DNA of 64,000 nucleotides from Baylisascaris procyonis. Its lineage: Eukaryota; Nematoda; Chromadorea; Rhabditida; Ascarididae. The first letter of the stretch is position 1; the number at the start of each line of letters is the position of its first letter. The stretch is taken from contig JAZARR010000033.1 in NCBI GenBank assembly GCA_037389465.1, positions 186,001 through 250,000 on the forward strand. The letters are read 5' to 3'. Both the position numbers and the translations under genes were made by a program. The notes beneath the pieces were generated by a model. It searched no databases, was not told the origin of the DNA, and saw only the letters and a program-made list of their open reading frames with translations. Shown piece by piece: positions 51,201 through 63,599 of the stretch.

Positions 51201-54200
51201 AGAATGGCCAGCTATTAAGACACCTATTTCGTCTTCACCTTTTTGTCTCACTGTCTTCTTTGTCATATGATTGATTGCGAATCTCTGTGAGGATGATGCT
51301 GTTTACCTTTATTTTTTGGTTCTTTCCTTCGTCATTTAATCTGCTGTATTATTAGCTCAAGTGTTCTGTAAATTTGTTTGAAAAAAACCAACTGGAATTT
51401 CATCTCATTTTATAAATTTGTTTAAGCGGCATAGTATTATGTAACAGCAGTTAAATATTGTTTTTTTGTCTCACCTATTTGCAGCTTTCAAAAATTTTTC
51501 CTTGCATTGAATTCGTTGTAGCCATCGGGATATTTTGCCTCTGCAATTGGCATTTCCGTACGTTTTAAGTGCCCATTTTAAGAATGCTGAAATCACCATC
51601 AAACTATACCAACAAGTTTTGTTGTGTCGATATATTACAAGCATGAGGAATAGAAAGAGCAATGCCCGCCGTTCTTTGAAACTTTTCTGGGTGCAGTTAA
51701 ATTTATTTATATTTATCCTCTTTCATCATGCATTGGTCAATGCATGCGCTATGGATTTTTTGCATTGTCACTGTTAAGTTTTCTGCATCACGGAAGTTCT
51801 AATAACACACCAACTAGTCGTCTTGAATGCGTCTCTCTCAAGGATGCTAAGGAATTGCTTCCGTATTCGCCTGGGATCGGATTTTTTCCTTTTTTTGCGT
51901 ATGCCAGTTCCCATCCTCGTTTTTAAGACCGGACGTTGACCAATCGTACCGTTACACATTTCCGGCGATAGAATTCAGTATCTATTCTAGCCTCATGAAA
52001 TGATTATATTCGTATATTCCGCGAGAAATCTAGTCAGCCGAAGAGTCTGCTGGATCGGGCTTTGCGGAAGTTTGCTTTGTCGACAGCGAGTGACAGTTGT
52101 TGTTGTTTAGCAACATGTTTTTTCTTTCGACTCATCGGTTTTTTAAAACCTGAAAAGCATTGAGTCTGATTCATGGCAAAGATATAGGCTGCACCTCAGA
52201 TAGATGATTAGATTTGAAAGAATGAAAGAAACGAAAAAGTTTGAGAGGGAGATGGAACATCTGTCAAATTTCTTCTCTTTCTCGTCATTGATAGCATATT
52301 TGGCGCATTTTCATTTTTATAAGATATCTTCTTCATCAAACCGTATAAATTTATCCATGCTAGTTTATGAGAGGATTGCAAATTCTCTACATCTCACTGG
52401 AATGTAATTAGCTCGTCGAGTTGAGATTTGCAAACCTCAATAGCAGTTCGGATTCCAGTGTGATTAATGAAATTATCTTTGAATAGTCTTACGACTCTAC
52501 TTCAACTATGTATCGATGCATATGGTTGATAGACTTCTATGCGAATATATTTATGACAGCCTCTTAGTAATGCGGTGCGTCTTTTAGTATACAACTTATA
52601 AATTCCTCGAGTAAATTTTTTTAAACGTTTTTGGTCTGCAATTGAACGCATTTACCATTTCGCACGTCTAGCCTGTGAACTCGTGAACGTTATAAAGTAG
52701 TTTTATTTATTTCACTTACTCTAAGAGAAAAAAATATCCGCCTTCGTGGGTAATAAACTTGTGGAGCATAGTTGCGTTGCTTGGTTGACGCGATGAATTT
52801 GAGGACTCGCTGTGTGCGCTGTGCATGCGCTGTCTGCCAGTGAAGGCGTTCCCGTTATGCTCTTCATCGCCACCCGTTTCGTTTGCGCTTCCCCCAATTC
52901 GATCGACGGTTGCCGTTCGTCGTTCGGCTAGCAGGTCTGTTTGCACTTGTTGTTTGCTTGTGGTTTTATTCATGTTGTATGCTAAAATTGCTTGCTTTTC
53001 ATGGAATTGAGTTGCTTCTTTACAATTCCATAAGCTTTGTGAAAAGTTGTGGTAAATTTAATTGGACAGCTTCATATTCATCGAAACCTTATTTCTTCCT
53101 GATAAGGTTAGCCGAAATTGTTGCATCCAGAAAGAAGTTGCAGACGTAACCGTATGCAGTGGCAGGCAAGCTGAAGCACTAAAATCTTTGAACTATTTCT
53201 TTTATCTTTCTAAAAGTGTTTGAAAGATAGAAGTAGACTGCTTTCTTTTGCAAGAAATGAAGAAATCTAGTTGCGTTTTGTTCTATAGCTCTATGGAGAA
53301 AGGAAGAGCGATGAAACTTGCAAGAGAACGCTGTTGTGGAATGAAAGACTACGGTATTTTCTTGTGGGTTTTTCCTTGAACCAAAGAGTAATTGAAGAGC
53401 GATATGGGAAAATAGAGCGTTCAATGTTGTTTTTAGTGAGATGGCGGACACTAGTAAGAAGAAGATATTGCGCAATTTTTTCCTTCGACTGCACTAAGAA
53501 CATTATCTCATTCCATGTTCCTAGTTGTTTTTTTTGCCACTTGTAGTCGAATTAGTGATTTACAAATGTATATTTTATTTCTGCAGTTTCTTTTGAGCAT
53601 TTTTGATAACCCTTCAGATCTCCAAGTGGATCAAGTCGAATCTCGGCCACGGTATTGCCATCAGATGGTTTACTCGACAGTGCACCCAGCAGCGGTAATT
53701 TTGCTTCATGTTTTCTTTTGTAAGCTGTTCGGAAAGGCAATTCTCGTTGTCGACACTGATCTATGCTAACCGCATTTCTGCATTTCATTAACTCATTGAA
53801 AATGTCAGTTAACTATGGACTAAGTGGTCACCTCTTTGAAGACAAAGAAAGGAGAGGGATAGGAGGGACGATGAATATCAGAATATCTGTAAAGTCTGAT
53901 GCTTTCCTCTTCAGGAAAATATGATGGCTCTATCACCGAAGAATGTAGTAATTTTTGGTGAAATGAAAGGTAATAGTATAGGGTGTATGCAGGATTTTTT
54001 GTGCTGCACATAGTTTTGTTTCATTATAGGAAATGCCCGTTTGCTTATTTCGGCCTATTTTTTGCATACATGAACCGTTGTCGACTGTTTGCATTGGTGT
54101 CACTCAATCGTCCTCTACTTGCATAGATGCCCTGAAGCTAAATCCCAGAAGTTTTGCTAATTTCAGCAGCATTTCTTTCGTTGTTCTTTCTTCAGTGTTA

Positions 54201-56654
54201 CATCATTCAGACTCGAACTAACCGTTGAGTGAGAGAAGAGAGAGAATAATTTCAAATGTTAGAGGAAAAATTATTTCGCATGCTGCTTCTGTAGCTTATT
54301 TTAAACTTGTTGAATATAAATGGGCGACACTGAACTGCCGAAATGCTATTTTGAATGCGTTGCATCCAAAAGAGGACAGAGGTTTGATACTCTAACTAAT
54401 TGAAGATGACGAAGGTGGAGAGGAAGAAGAGGACAGCTTTCTTCGAATCGGGCTCGACCCGCACATCGAGATACTGCCTCCAGATGACGATGATGAGGGG
54501 GATACAGCTCACTCGTTGGCTGCCAGTGCGAGACCGTTCTCATTTTCGCGTCAGAAGAGTCCTGAGCTACATGCCAACTACAGTCACATTTTCAGTGAAT
54601 ATTTGCATGGAGCACATGTTCGTCATTCGTCTCTGAAATCATCAACTCGCAAAACACGACGCTTATCCTATTCGCAGATCATCACCATTCGAGCTCAGGT
54701 CAGAGACATAATTGGCTAATATTCTCTATACAAGACCCTCTTAAATCGTCTAACATTCCATCATAGTTTATATTATTGGGTTGCACTTGATGTTGCTCAG
54801 TTTGGTTAAATAGCACGGCGGTCAGCTGGTGCGCAAACACATGTTATCTCTTTCGATTAATCCCGCTTGATTCCGTACAATACACCGTTAGTTGTTTTGT
54901 TATTTGTGGTTAATGAAAAACCCATGAATTCCTTTCAGCAGACGAACTCAGTGATTCCATTCGTGAAGATCACGTTTCCTGAATCCTTCGACCCGAATAT
55001 AGAGTTAGATTTGCAGCCGCTTCATCACAACGATGATTCCATAAGGTGAGCTTTATGTTTTGTCTTCTTTTCTCGTTTTGCAAGTATTACTAGCATAACA
55101 GCCATAAGTTAGAAACGCGTCTAGGTTTTTTCCTAAAAATCCTTATTTACTATGATCTTTGTTTGCTTTAATGGAAGGGATGGCCAACCACTTATGCTTC
55201 AACTTTAAACTTTTAATCAGTAAACGTTTCCTTCTATAAATTTTGCTGCCGTTCTTGGCGCAGATATTGAACAAGCTTCTGTATTGTTTTAAATTCGTTC
55301 CGTAACTTTTAGACACAGTGATGAATTTTCTTTAGAGAAATGGTAACGCAGGAATTGAGAATGTCTCGGAAGCAGTCGGAATTTGTGCCACGGATTGTAT
55401 TTGATTTAGACTGTCTCTTAGCGGAGAGTTTCCCGTCATCGAAGAGCAGTTTAAAGAATAATGACAAAGCAAGGTTCGTGCTTTCTGCATATGTCTTAGG
55501 GTGGTGTAGTCACTTTCCTTTATAGCATTATTTATACGTCATTTACAACGCTTTTCGTGCTTCGCTAGTTTCTTCTACAGATGTGAATAATTTTTAAGTT
55601 TTCTTGCAAATTCGTTGCATTCGACGTTAAGAAACTTCGAATCCATATGAAAGTCGAGGTGAGTGCCAGTCGATTTGCTGATGCGGAAGTTATTTAGGAT
55701 TGGCAAGATGGAAGCAACCGTTGATCACCTTCTATTCGAGAGTCGTTTTGAAGGTGGCAACTTACGCAGAGTGACGCAGGTTTGTTTTTGGCTTTTCGAC
55801 TTTTTATGTTCTACCGTACACATCGGCATAGATAATGTTACAGATGTTAAGTAGTCCGTTCGTTGTAAAAGTCCGACATTCTTTATTTACGAATAGAAGT
55901 TATGCACTGTAAAGGAGCAGGTGGTCATGGAGAGCGAGGGGGATAGAAAGTTTTAAATACATTTTTGCACTATCAACGACAAGTTGATAGTGCAAAAATG
56001 GTAAGTCAAACTTAGCGAAAACTTTGCACACATTGTCAGTTAATACCACAAGAGTTGGAAAGAACATCGCTACATTGCAATCAATGCTTTCAAATGTGCC
56101 ACATTGATGCAAGGTGATAAATTTACGAACGATAGAGTCATAAACTGCAGTGCAGTAATTTCAGATTGCATACCGCCTTGCTTCTTTTTTTATAGTTGCT
56201 TTATTTCATACTCTTACCGAGGGGGTATGGCTTTTTCCTTGTCATTAGCGAACAATCGACTGTATCATCTTCTCGATATAAGCCACAAAAATGATCTGCT
56301 TTTTCCCAAATTCCTTCCTATTTGAAAAGAAGTTCGAACACGATTGTATAAGTTTTGCCTAATGCTTTCAATGACTGTAAGCCATTAGGTGGAAAAGGCT
56401 GAAAATAGCAGTTACAAGAGAACATCATCCTGTCGTTTTTATCGAGCGTATGCAGGGATATGTGGAACGTTCACTAAGGCTTGTGGATAATAACCCAAAA
56501 TTTTTTATTTAGAAAGCAGTAAGGCTGCGTTTTCAACGGATCACGTTTGGCTTCGTATCCTGTCGGTTGGCCTAAGTTTGCACCTCCACATTTCCATGAG
56601 GAGGGGCGAAGGAAAGGGGGATAGGAGGTTGAATGTATATTGTGTGATATAGAA

Positions 56655-56695
<41 letters not shown>

Positions 56696-59600
56696 GGCGA
56701 ATTTTGATTGTAACGATTCTGTTTTCTGTTCAGTTGCAGTGCAACATATAACGATTAAACACGCGCTACTAACAGTGCGCCAAATATTATTTTCTCCGTT
56801 CGTACTGTGTGTCATTTGCTAGACGACTTTTGCTTTATTGAATGCATCGTCCTCAGCTAGCTGTCTTGTCAAGCTGTCAGCAAGAGAGAGATAAGATGAG
56901 ATGGCGCGGCCTCTGCTGATCGCTCGTGGGGGGCCGTCGGTAGTGAAAACATCATCACCTTTCTGCTAATTATCGTCGTTGATGGTATTATTGGTTTATG
57001 CAATCCCAACATTTGTATTTTTTTTTTGAACTGATGAGCAAAATGTGGTGAAAAGTCGACTCATTGAACTTAACAGTTCGTGATTTTCGATATGCACTCC
57101 TTTTTTCATCTCGGTCGAATTGTTGAAGATACTACAAGATTTTGATCTCGAGACTAGCTTGAGTCCAAATTGATAGAATTCTTATATCGGCCGAGTAATA
57201 TAAGGATGGAAATTATATTTGAGAAATTAAATGTTTTGCATCTCACTGATTCCCTTGAAAATATTGGAGATGCAAATATAGCGATGTGTTTGCTATCGCC
57301 TTTTCTTTTGTCTTTTTAAGACCTTATGTTTGGTAGGCGATGGGAATATGACTAGATGCACAGACTGGTTCGGAGCAGCGTTTCAAAATTCCAAACGTTC
57401 AAATGTTTTTTTTTTTAATTTTTTTAAAGATCACCAAGATTCTTTGACCCGATTTTACACCTACACGCTTAAAATAGGGTAGAAATTGGTGATGAGCGTA
57501 GAGCCCTCTGTATGGTCAAGCTGCCGAGTATATGTCCACTGTGGCTGCAGTATTAGTTGGTGTCAGCAATTATGCGTATCCGCAGCATGTGAGTGTTTTA
57601 ATTTAGGTTGATGTTCATCACTACGAGCTGGTCTTATCACCGGATATCAATCAAACGCGCCCTCACTATCAATGGTTTTATTTCGAGGTTTCGAATAATG
57701 AACCGGACGTTCCGTATACCTTTGAGGTGGTCAACTGCGTCAAGAGTACATCGATGTTTTCAAAAGGTTCACGCCGTTTTACATTTGTTTTTCTTTGTGC
57801 TTTTTTCGGATTAAATTAGCATTATGGGCTGTTTTCCTCGTCTTTGTGAAAGTTTCGTGTGATTTCACAATCTGAGGCGGAAAATGAAGGGAATCTCAGA
57901 ACTTGCAAAAGTTGATGAGGCATTTAGATCCGTTTTATGCAATACTGTTTTTGCAAAACAATCCTTCGTTTTGAGAGATTTTTTATCCACAAGATCCACA
58001 CTTTGCAGTGCGCGGACTGTCATATGTGCGCAGTTAATCGGCGGTCTAGCGGCAATGAACGGTTGAGAGGGACATGCACCGCAGGGCATCGCAAAAATAT
58101 GTTAGCTTGTAGAACAGCAGCAAACCTATGAAGTACCTTCACCAATGTTACCTCAGCACGTATGATGGCGTAGGAAAAAGGAAGAAAAAAAGCCAAAAAA
58201 ACGAAGTATTAGAAATCACCGAGAAGGATGAATTAATGCACTTTGTGCTGCTCAGGTTGTCGAGGTTGGATCGTGATATGTTGACAACTCTCGTATTGCC
58301 TCCTCGCAAGTTCTCCACCGTTTGAAAACGTTTACTGCTGAGATCTCGAACTTTATGAAAACATATGCAGCAGTGCTTCACAATTGCACCAGAAAGGGGG
58401 GGGGGTGCTTTCTGACCACATGGCGGAGTCGACTCAGGCGTATAAGTTCGTCATCTAATTTTCTAAACGTGATTTTCCGAAAGTAGGATGCAGTACGGTG
58501 TTTCGCCTTCAAAAAACAATCGAGAGGAGATTTTTAATCTTAGAAGAAAAAGAGGTTGTGAGGTCAGTCTCAGAACTGCTTAGATTCCCGCCAAATTTCA
58601 CCGCTAAAGCTTCCCGATGTGTGTGCGGCTTCCTTCCGAAATAAGCATTCCCGTCCCATGATTTCTTCATCGAGGGAATTTTGGATGCCGCAGTATGCGA
58701 CATTGATTTCAATATGTGCAGGATTTGAGAAGGTCTGCTGTGAAATAGTATTTGATCATATTCCTTAATTTCAACATTTCTTGCAGTCTATCTGTGACAA
58801 ATAGTCTTCATGGTGAAGGGAATCAGAAAAGAGAGAAGGTTGTTGTTGGGTAATGTTTGAACATTTTTTTAAACGGCCTTTCTGCTCTTTCGCTCAGTTA
58901 ATGGGTCATTTAGGTGTATTTTACGGATATTTTTAAAGTCTTTGCAATGCGAGACCTGTATCCTTTCCTTGAATGCGGTTCGATTATTTTTCAATCGGAG
59001 AATATATTCCTTCTAGTTTCACAAGTTAAAATTGCCATAATGCAATGCTGGCGATCAGGTCTGTACGCAGAAGAGGGTTGAGTGCGAGGGATATCATCTT
59101 CTCAGGAAATAGTTAGGGACAAGTTAGAGCATCGAAAATATGAAACTTCCACCGTACAACCTGGAATGGCATTATCGAGGTATTCGCGTTGCTAGTTCTG
59201 TATTAAAGAACTTTTTAGATTCGCTTCTCCGTTGGAGAAGAATTCAGCATTTGCTTATGCTGATCTCATTAAACTATCGCAGTACTTGTTAGAGCACTGC
59301 ACTAAACCCCAATGCCTGAATGATTAGTGAGTGTACGTCATTGAAAACGAAATAATTTTAGGGATGCAGCCGGTTTTATTTTCGGTTACCGAAGCATGTC
59401 GAGGTCGACCTGGTTGGGTACGCACAGGATCTTCTATCTCTTATTACCGCAATCTTTATGCTGGTGTAAGCGCGTCGAAAGATTCAGTGAAGAAGAGCGG
59501 CACTTCTAAAAAAAAGAAGTGTTCACTTTCTTCAGCGAGGTAATTTCCTAGATGATTAAAGCAGGCAGGCTTTTTGGCCACAAGGTTGGAGTTGTAGAAC

Positions 59601-62600
59601 TGTTGGCCTTGCGTAGTGGAGACTAAAAACTAGGGAGTTGAGACTCTCCACTATTGCAGGGACGTCAGGTTGGTGGGAGTACCTGGACCTTCCCATTTTT
59701 CCTCCTTTTCCCTTCTGCGCTCATCTCCTGACTAATTCTGAAAAACGTAAAAACGGTGACAAACAGGGCAGTAATAATTCCGCAATATTTTCATTACTAA
59801 TGAAGAAGAAAATTTTTGTAGAAGCACAGGTTTCATGACATTTCATATAGGATTTTACGAATATTGGTTTAGACTTTTGAATTCCTCTAAAACAGACAAC
59901 AGAAGTCTTCAAGAATTTTTGCAGGTGAAGTTCCACTGTAAAACGAACGATTTTAAGAGTTTTCCGATGTTCCTTTATAGAATGTCGCCAACATTTTTCT
60001 TATGCGTTTTCCACATCTACTGCTGCGAATGAAGTTTGTCTTTGCTACAGATATATTGCTTTATAGTTTAGGTCGTTTTCCTGGGTCTTTTGGTCTTACT
60101 TCCATTTTCCATCGCTCATATCTCTTCGAGTTTCAGTAAACGATTTCTTAATATGAACAACATTGACACCGAATGAGGTCACATAGTATTTTGAAATGTG
60201 ATTCACAATTGAACAAGTAAATGTGCCAGGTGAGGCACAACTCTCTTTTACCATCCGGAAGTTAACACTTCACCCTCATCCATTCACCCGTTTTTTTGTA
60301 GTCTTTCAGTGCCGATACATTGGGCACAACGCATCTACGTTAGTATTGGGTTTTCGTTTTGTTTGGAAGCCGATTCGTTACTTCTATGATCTTAAAGTTT
60401 ATTTCAAATCTCGCATTCATTGCTTTGCATGGTCACTATTGCTTTGTGTGAAATCAAAGTGCCTGTGGTATCAGCCGTAAGCACTTCTTTGTCGGATGGA
60501 CGTTATACCGCTATGAATGTGCTCTTGCTATTGCCCGCTTACAAGCTTACAACTCACAGCTTTATTTCAGGAATGTGTGTGACATGTGTTACTGATATAA
60601 ATTTTAGCCAAAAAGGCTGTATATTTCTTTTGCGCATATTTATAACCTTAGGCGTGGCCAGTGTGAAGGTAAAGAAGAGTGGAATTCATAGAATTTGAAG
60701 CACTGACATGCATATTTTTTGCATTGAATGTCAAATTTTTTCAGGAAAAAATAGTTTCGTCTACTTTCTTTTCCATCACAACACTTCTTTTTATCATATG
60801 ACTAGAAAAGGTGATTTATTTTCATATGTGCGGCACGTCTTTTGATATCGTGATGGAACTTGACAGCAAAAGTTTTTTCCTTTTTTTAAAGGGCTCCCTC
60901 CTCGATAAAGTCCGCTTAAATACGAGGAACATATAAAGTCTGCGGGCTTTATTCGAGGTAATATGATCTTGGCTCTTTTTCTTTCTCTAGTATTATGTTA
61001 TAAGAAACGGTTATGCATATTTCAGGAATTATTTTTCGATTCGATTCACGATTAATTTCCAGCACGCAGCAGATGTGTGCTATATTGCATATCATTTCCC
61101 GTATACATATTCATTTCTTCAGGTTTGGGCTTACATTTATATCTCAAATTTCAATATAATGGGCTGCTAGCCGATGTAATACTCACGTTAGAGAGAGTGT
61201 CACTGACATGAAGCAAGGCGTTTTTTTTGTGCGAATGCTTCTGCTGGCTCATACATTTGTTTAATTTCAGTGTTATTATCGGTGATTGGGTCAGGTAATG
61301 GTCGATTGATAGAATTCTTATTGACATTGGCTGGTTCCATGCGTGTTTATATTTGGGCAACTGAAGCTGTCGTGTTATAAATAGGTTGATGTGCACAAGT
61401 TTGATGCTGTATAAGTTGAGGTTTCAATTTAAGGGCTGGAACGACTATATTATCATGCTTGCTGAAAATTCCCGATCGTGTGTGGTATCAAAGGCAAATA
61501 GATAGTTGTCGGAAATGACTAAGTCTCATTTTTGTCCTCTAGAGAATTCCTTATGTTTGCTTGCTGAAGTGCCATTTCGATGAAATCGATTGCATGATCT
61601 ACTTTCAGGCAAGCTTGGAATGCATGAGTATGCGCCTGAACAAACTTAATTCGGCATATATGCGCATCGACAAACTCTGTGACAGCCTGGGTGGTAATGC
61701 ACTACCGATTGTTACAATAACTGCTGCTGGATCCAGGGAGGAGGTGGAGCGACGGGAAACTGTCATCTTTTCAGCTCGAGTACATCCAGGCGAAAGCAAC
61801 GCCAGTTGGATGATGCATGGTTGGCATTGTTCGCGTTTACTGCAGCGCCGTTCCTCACAAAGCGGAAAATTTTTCAAACACGCATACTTTGCTGCGTTTT
61901 CATCAAGCAGTATGCAAATCGCTCATTTATTGAAGTACCCTTTAGCAAAGCTATTTTGCTTCTGTTGCGTTGGTAGGAGAGAAAACATATGCGCCATTTA
62001 AAAAGCGACCTTATTTTAATGCACATTGTTTTGTTGATTCCATTTTGAAAAATTAAACCAAAAGCTGCTGCTTTGCTTTTCTTCAATATTGGCATCATTT
62101 TATGTCCAAAGTCTGGTCATGCACGTTAGATGGAGATGATAGCGCTTGCAGTCAGGAAAGCTCTATTTACTTTTATCGACCAAAGCGCATCTAACGGTCA
62201 ATGACAGTGTTCCTCATTCATAGCAAACTGTGAAAATAGAGAAATTCAAGCGAGAATGGCAGCCCTGTAAAAAAACTTGACATCATTGCTGTTGCGTGGC
62301 GCGTGCTGTTTGGGTGGTTAACTGAGTTCTTTTTTTGTTGTTTTTTGTTTTTTTGTTCTTTTTTTGCATTTCTGTCCGATCTGTTTCAGTCTATAATGTT
62401 GAATTACATTACCTTAAATATGCCATCGAGTGTCATATCTGTATTTTGGCTGCATAGTACTAAGCAACTCTTCGAAGAGTAGTTGCGCATTTACTTGTTT
62501 GTGAAATCCACATATTAATTTCCTCTAGAATTGGATTCATTGAAGCAAACGATTTTGAATTCTCCTCGATGAATGATTTCCTTTTCTCTTTTATTTATTA

Positions 62601-63599
62601 AACACCTGAATTGAGATGTTTCTGTTGGGTCCGAGTTGTACTCATCCGTTTCGAAGTTGGCATAAGGGGTAGGATTGAATGCAGTCTTGCATGGCCAACT
62701 GGTAAAGCATTTCGCAACATCAACGTAGACTGCGGCAAGTTCCCATATACAGGGAACAAGTCTTGTGAATTAGTTACTCTATAGTACGACGTAGGGAATT
62801 AAAGCGCGAAGTAGGAAAGCGGAGAGGAGGCTTAAAAAATTGCATACTTAAGTAAGTCTGCAGAAAGATGCAGAAAAGACATGAAAAGAAGATCGAAGTA
62901 AGGGAGGAATGAAGTAATCCGCAGAGCAGGTGTATCACCTGATCGGTGAATAATGGAGAGGTCATTAATGCGTACTGCAAACACCTCATTTCACAGCAGC
63001 TATTTGTGCGAAGCGATTTAAAATATTAGTTTTATCGCATTTCTCTTATTCAGCCAATTTATGGCCCACTAACTGATCGCGTTGCAACACTTCGCAATAT
63101 TTCTTCTGCAGTGAAATCTCTCAAGGCGAAGCAGTAATTGAAGAAGCATGCTTTGCATTTAAAAATCCAACAATTTGCAGTTCGTTTCAGGCGGTACAGA
63201 TGAGCATGGAGAAAGTTGAAATAAATCTGCATCTAAAAAGAGATGTTTTGCTTTATTCGGATTGCAGCGGTAGATGCGCTTTCTTTGAAGAGATCGTTAA
63301 TGTTATCATGTCTTGGGGGGCGCAGTTCCGTATGTTTGTTAGAGTGTTGCTTTTGGTGCTTTTTATTTTAGTTGATAATTGCAGGTGTCATGGAGTTTTT
63401 ATTAAGCGCCGCTACACCTGCGTCTGAGTTGTGCAAGAACTTCGTCTTCAAATTAGTACCTATGTTGAATCCAGATGGAGTTGTGAACGGAAGTCATAGA
63501 TGCAGTCTAGCAGGTGTAGACTTGAATCGCGTCTGGGACCGTCCCTCGGCATCCCTTCACCCGACAGTTTTCCACGCGAAAGGGATCGTGCAGTTTGTG
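37540..63599 (+). CDS. ccpp-1: Cytosolic carboxypeptidase 1 (CCP1/AGTPBP1/CCPP-1), 3' end beyond the window
   Basis: M14D metallocarboxypeptidase that removes glutamates from polyglutamylated tubulin. The C. elegans member CCPP-1 acts on ciliary microtubules of sensory neurons. Exons joined by phase and by order against vertebrate AGTPBP1: 37540-37714, 38840-38978, 39697-39846, 41258-41306, 42038-42193, 43420-43545, (gap), 44906-44989, 45329-45428, 46873-47022, 48111-48241, 53587-53694, 53915-53957, 54406-54698, 54939-55045, 55336-55473, 55698-55779, 57607-57766, 59362-59539, 60398-60464 (or 60476), 61063-61122, 61609-61819 and 63385-63599. This is about 970 residues, equivalent to about four fifths of human CCP1. 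The start codon is not certain: the first exon begins with a split codon and has no upstream ATG in frame. Zinc-binding HPGE is present in HPGESNASW, followed by [13 protein letters not shown] and DLNR. The third zinc His (the CDYHGHS motif in human) and the catalytic Glu lie to the right of the window. Confidence 0.93.
42591..42685. repeat. Fold-back (MITE-like) element in a CCP1 intron
   Basis: Perfect 16-bp inverted termini ATTTCGGCGTTAAACG (42591-42606) and its complement (42670-42685), with a second nested pair, ACCAGCAACGTAAAC (42619-42633) against GTTTAGGTTACTGGT (42643-42657), which has two mismatches. The whole 95-bp unit can fold on itself. No open frame is inside. A non-autonomous transposon fragment is likely, but target-site duplications are not clear. 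Confidence 0.7.
48242..53586 (+). other. 5.3 kb CCP1 intron region, possibly hiding exons
   Basis: No exon was placed between the helical block and the linker. Open segments with splice signals that I could not join by phase are 48887-48919 ([10 protein letters not shown]), 49192-49365 (contains [15 protein letters not shown]), about 50343-50391 ([16 protein letters not shown]) and 51115-51222 ([20 protein letters not shown]). The vertebrate protein has a conserved CFPKNRLPLP segment at this point, so at least one short exon may be missed. Confidence 0.4.
53587..54698 (+). other. CCP1 acidic linker exons
   Basis: Exons 53587-53694, 53915-53957 and 54406-54698. The third carries a strongly acidic stretch ([10 protein letters not shown], then PPDDDDEGD) as in the equivalent vertebrate linker, followed by [16 protein letters not shown] (compare KMYEHLFPELVDDF) and a basic stretch STRKTRRLS. 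The vertebrate linker is much longer here. For 53587-53694 another frame from the internal acceptor at 53618 ([16 protein letters not shown]) would join 54406 directly and skip the 43-nt exon, so the exact protein sequence is uncertain. Confidence 0.65.
55960..56000. repeat. Perfect 18-bp hairpin with 5-base loop in a CCP1 intron
   Basis: The arm CATTTTTGCACTATCAAC (55960-55977) is exactly complementary to 55983-56000, and the loop is gacaa. Pairing does not extend beyond 18 bp. It lies in the intron after the exon ending at 55779. It is shorter than a typical animal pre-miRNA, so it may instead be a fold-back repeat remnant. Confidence 0.8.
56657..56692. repeat. (TA)n microsatellite, about 36 bp
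   Basis: Uninterrupted TA tract inside the CCP1 intron that ends at the exon at 57607. Confidence 0.95.
60900..60958. repeat. Imperfect inverted repeat (16-17 bp arms)
   Basis: CCTCGATAAAGTCCGC (60900-60915) pairs with GCGGGCTTTATTCGAGG (60942-60958), with one G-T type mismatch and one bulged base around a 26-base loop. It lies in the CCP1 intron just before the exon at 61063. Confidence 0.6.
61609..63599 (+). other. CCP1 M14 peptidase domain, first part
   Basis: Two exons encode the start of the catalytic domain. Zinc ligands: His codon 61783-61785 and Glu codon 61792-61794 in HPGESNASW. The next exon gives [28 protein letters not shown] (substrate-binding Asn-Arg pair) and [15 protein letters not shown]. 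It ends at a gtgtgt donor at 63600; using the GT three bases earlier would also keep phase. The intron running to the window end (63600-64000) contains no further exon that I can see, so the rest of the domain is outside. Confidence 0.9.

Larger units (their letters stand above)
54939..61122 (+). other. CCP1 N-domain (CCP family beta-sandwich) exons
   Basis: Conserved domain just before the peptidase domain. Exons give [12 protein letters not shown] (compare IDRVVYDLDN), [13 protein letters not shown] (compare FNSKFESGNLRKV), [10 protein letters not shown] and [10 protein letters not shown] (compare YDLILNSDIN and [11 protein letters not shown]), [12 protein letters not shown] (compare GMQPLMYSVQEA), [13 protein letters not shown] and [14 protein letters not shown] (compare DVCYFAYHYPYTYS). 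After YYRN there is a Ser/Lys-rich insertion ending [10 protein letters not shown]. The exon at 60398-60464/60476 is the weakest: its acceptor is cttaaag and the similarity is limited to its end. Confidence 0.85.
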
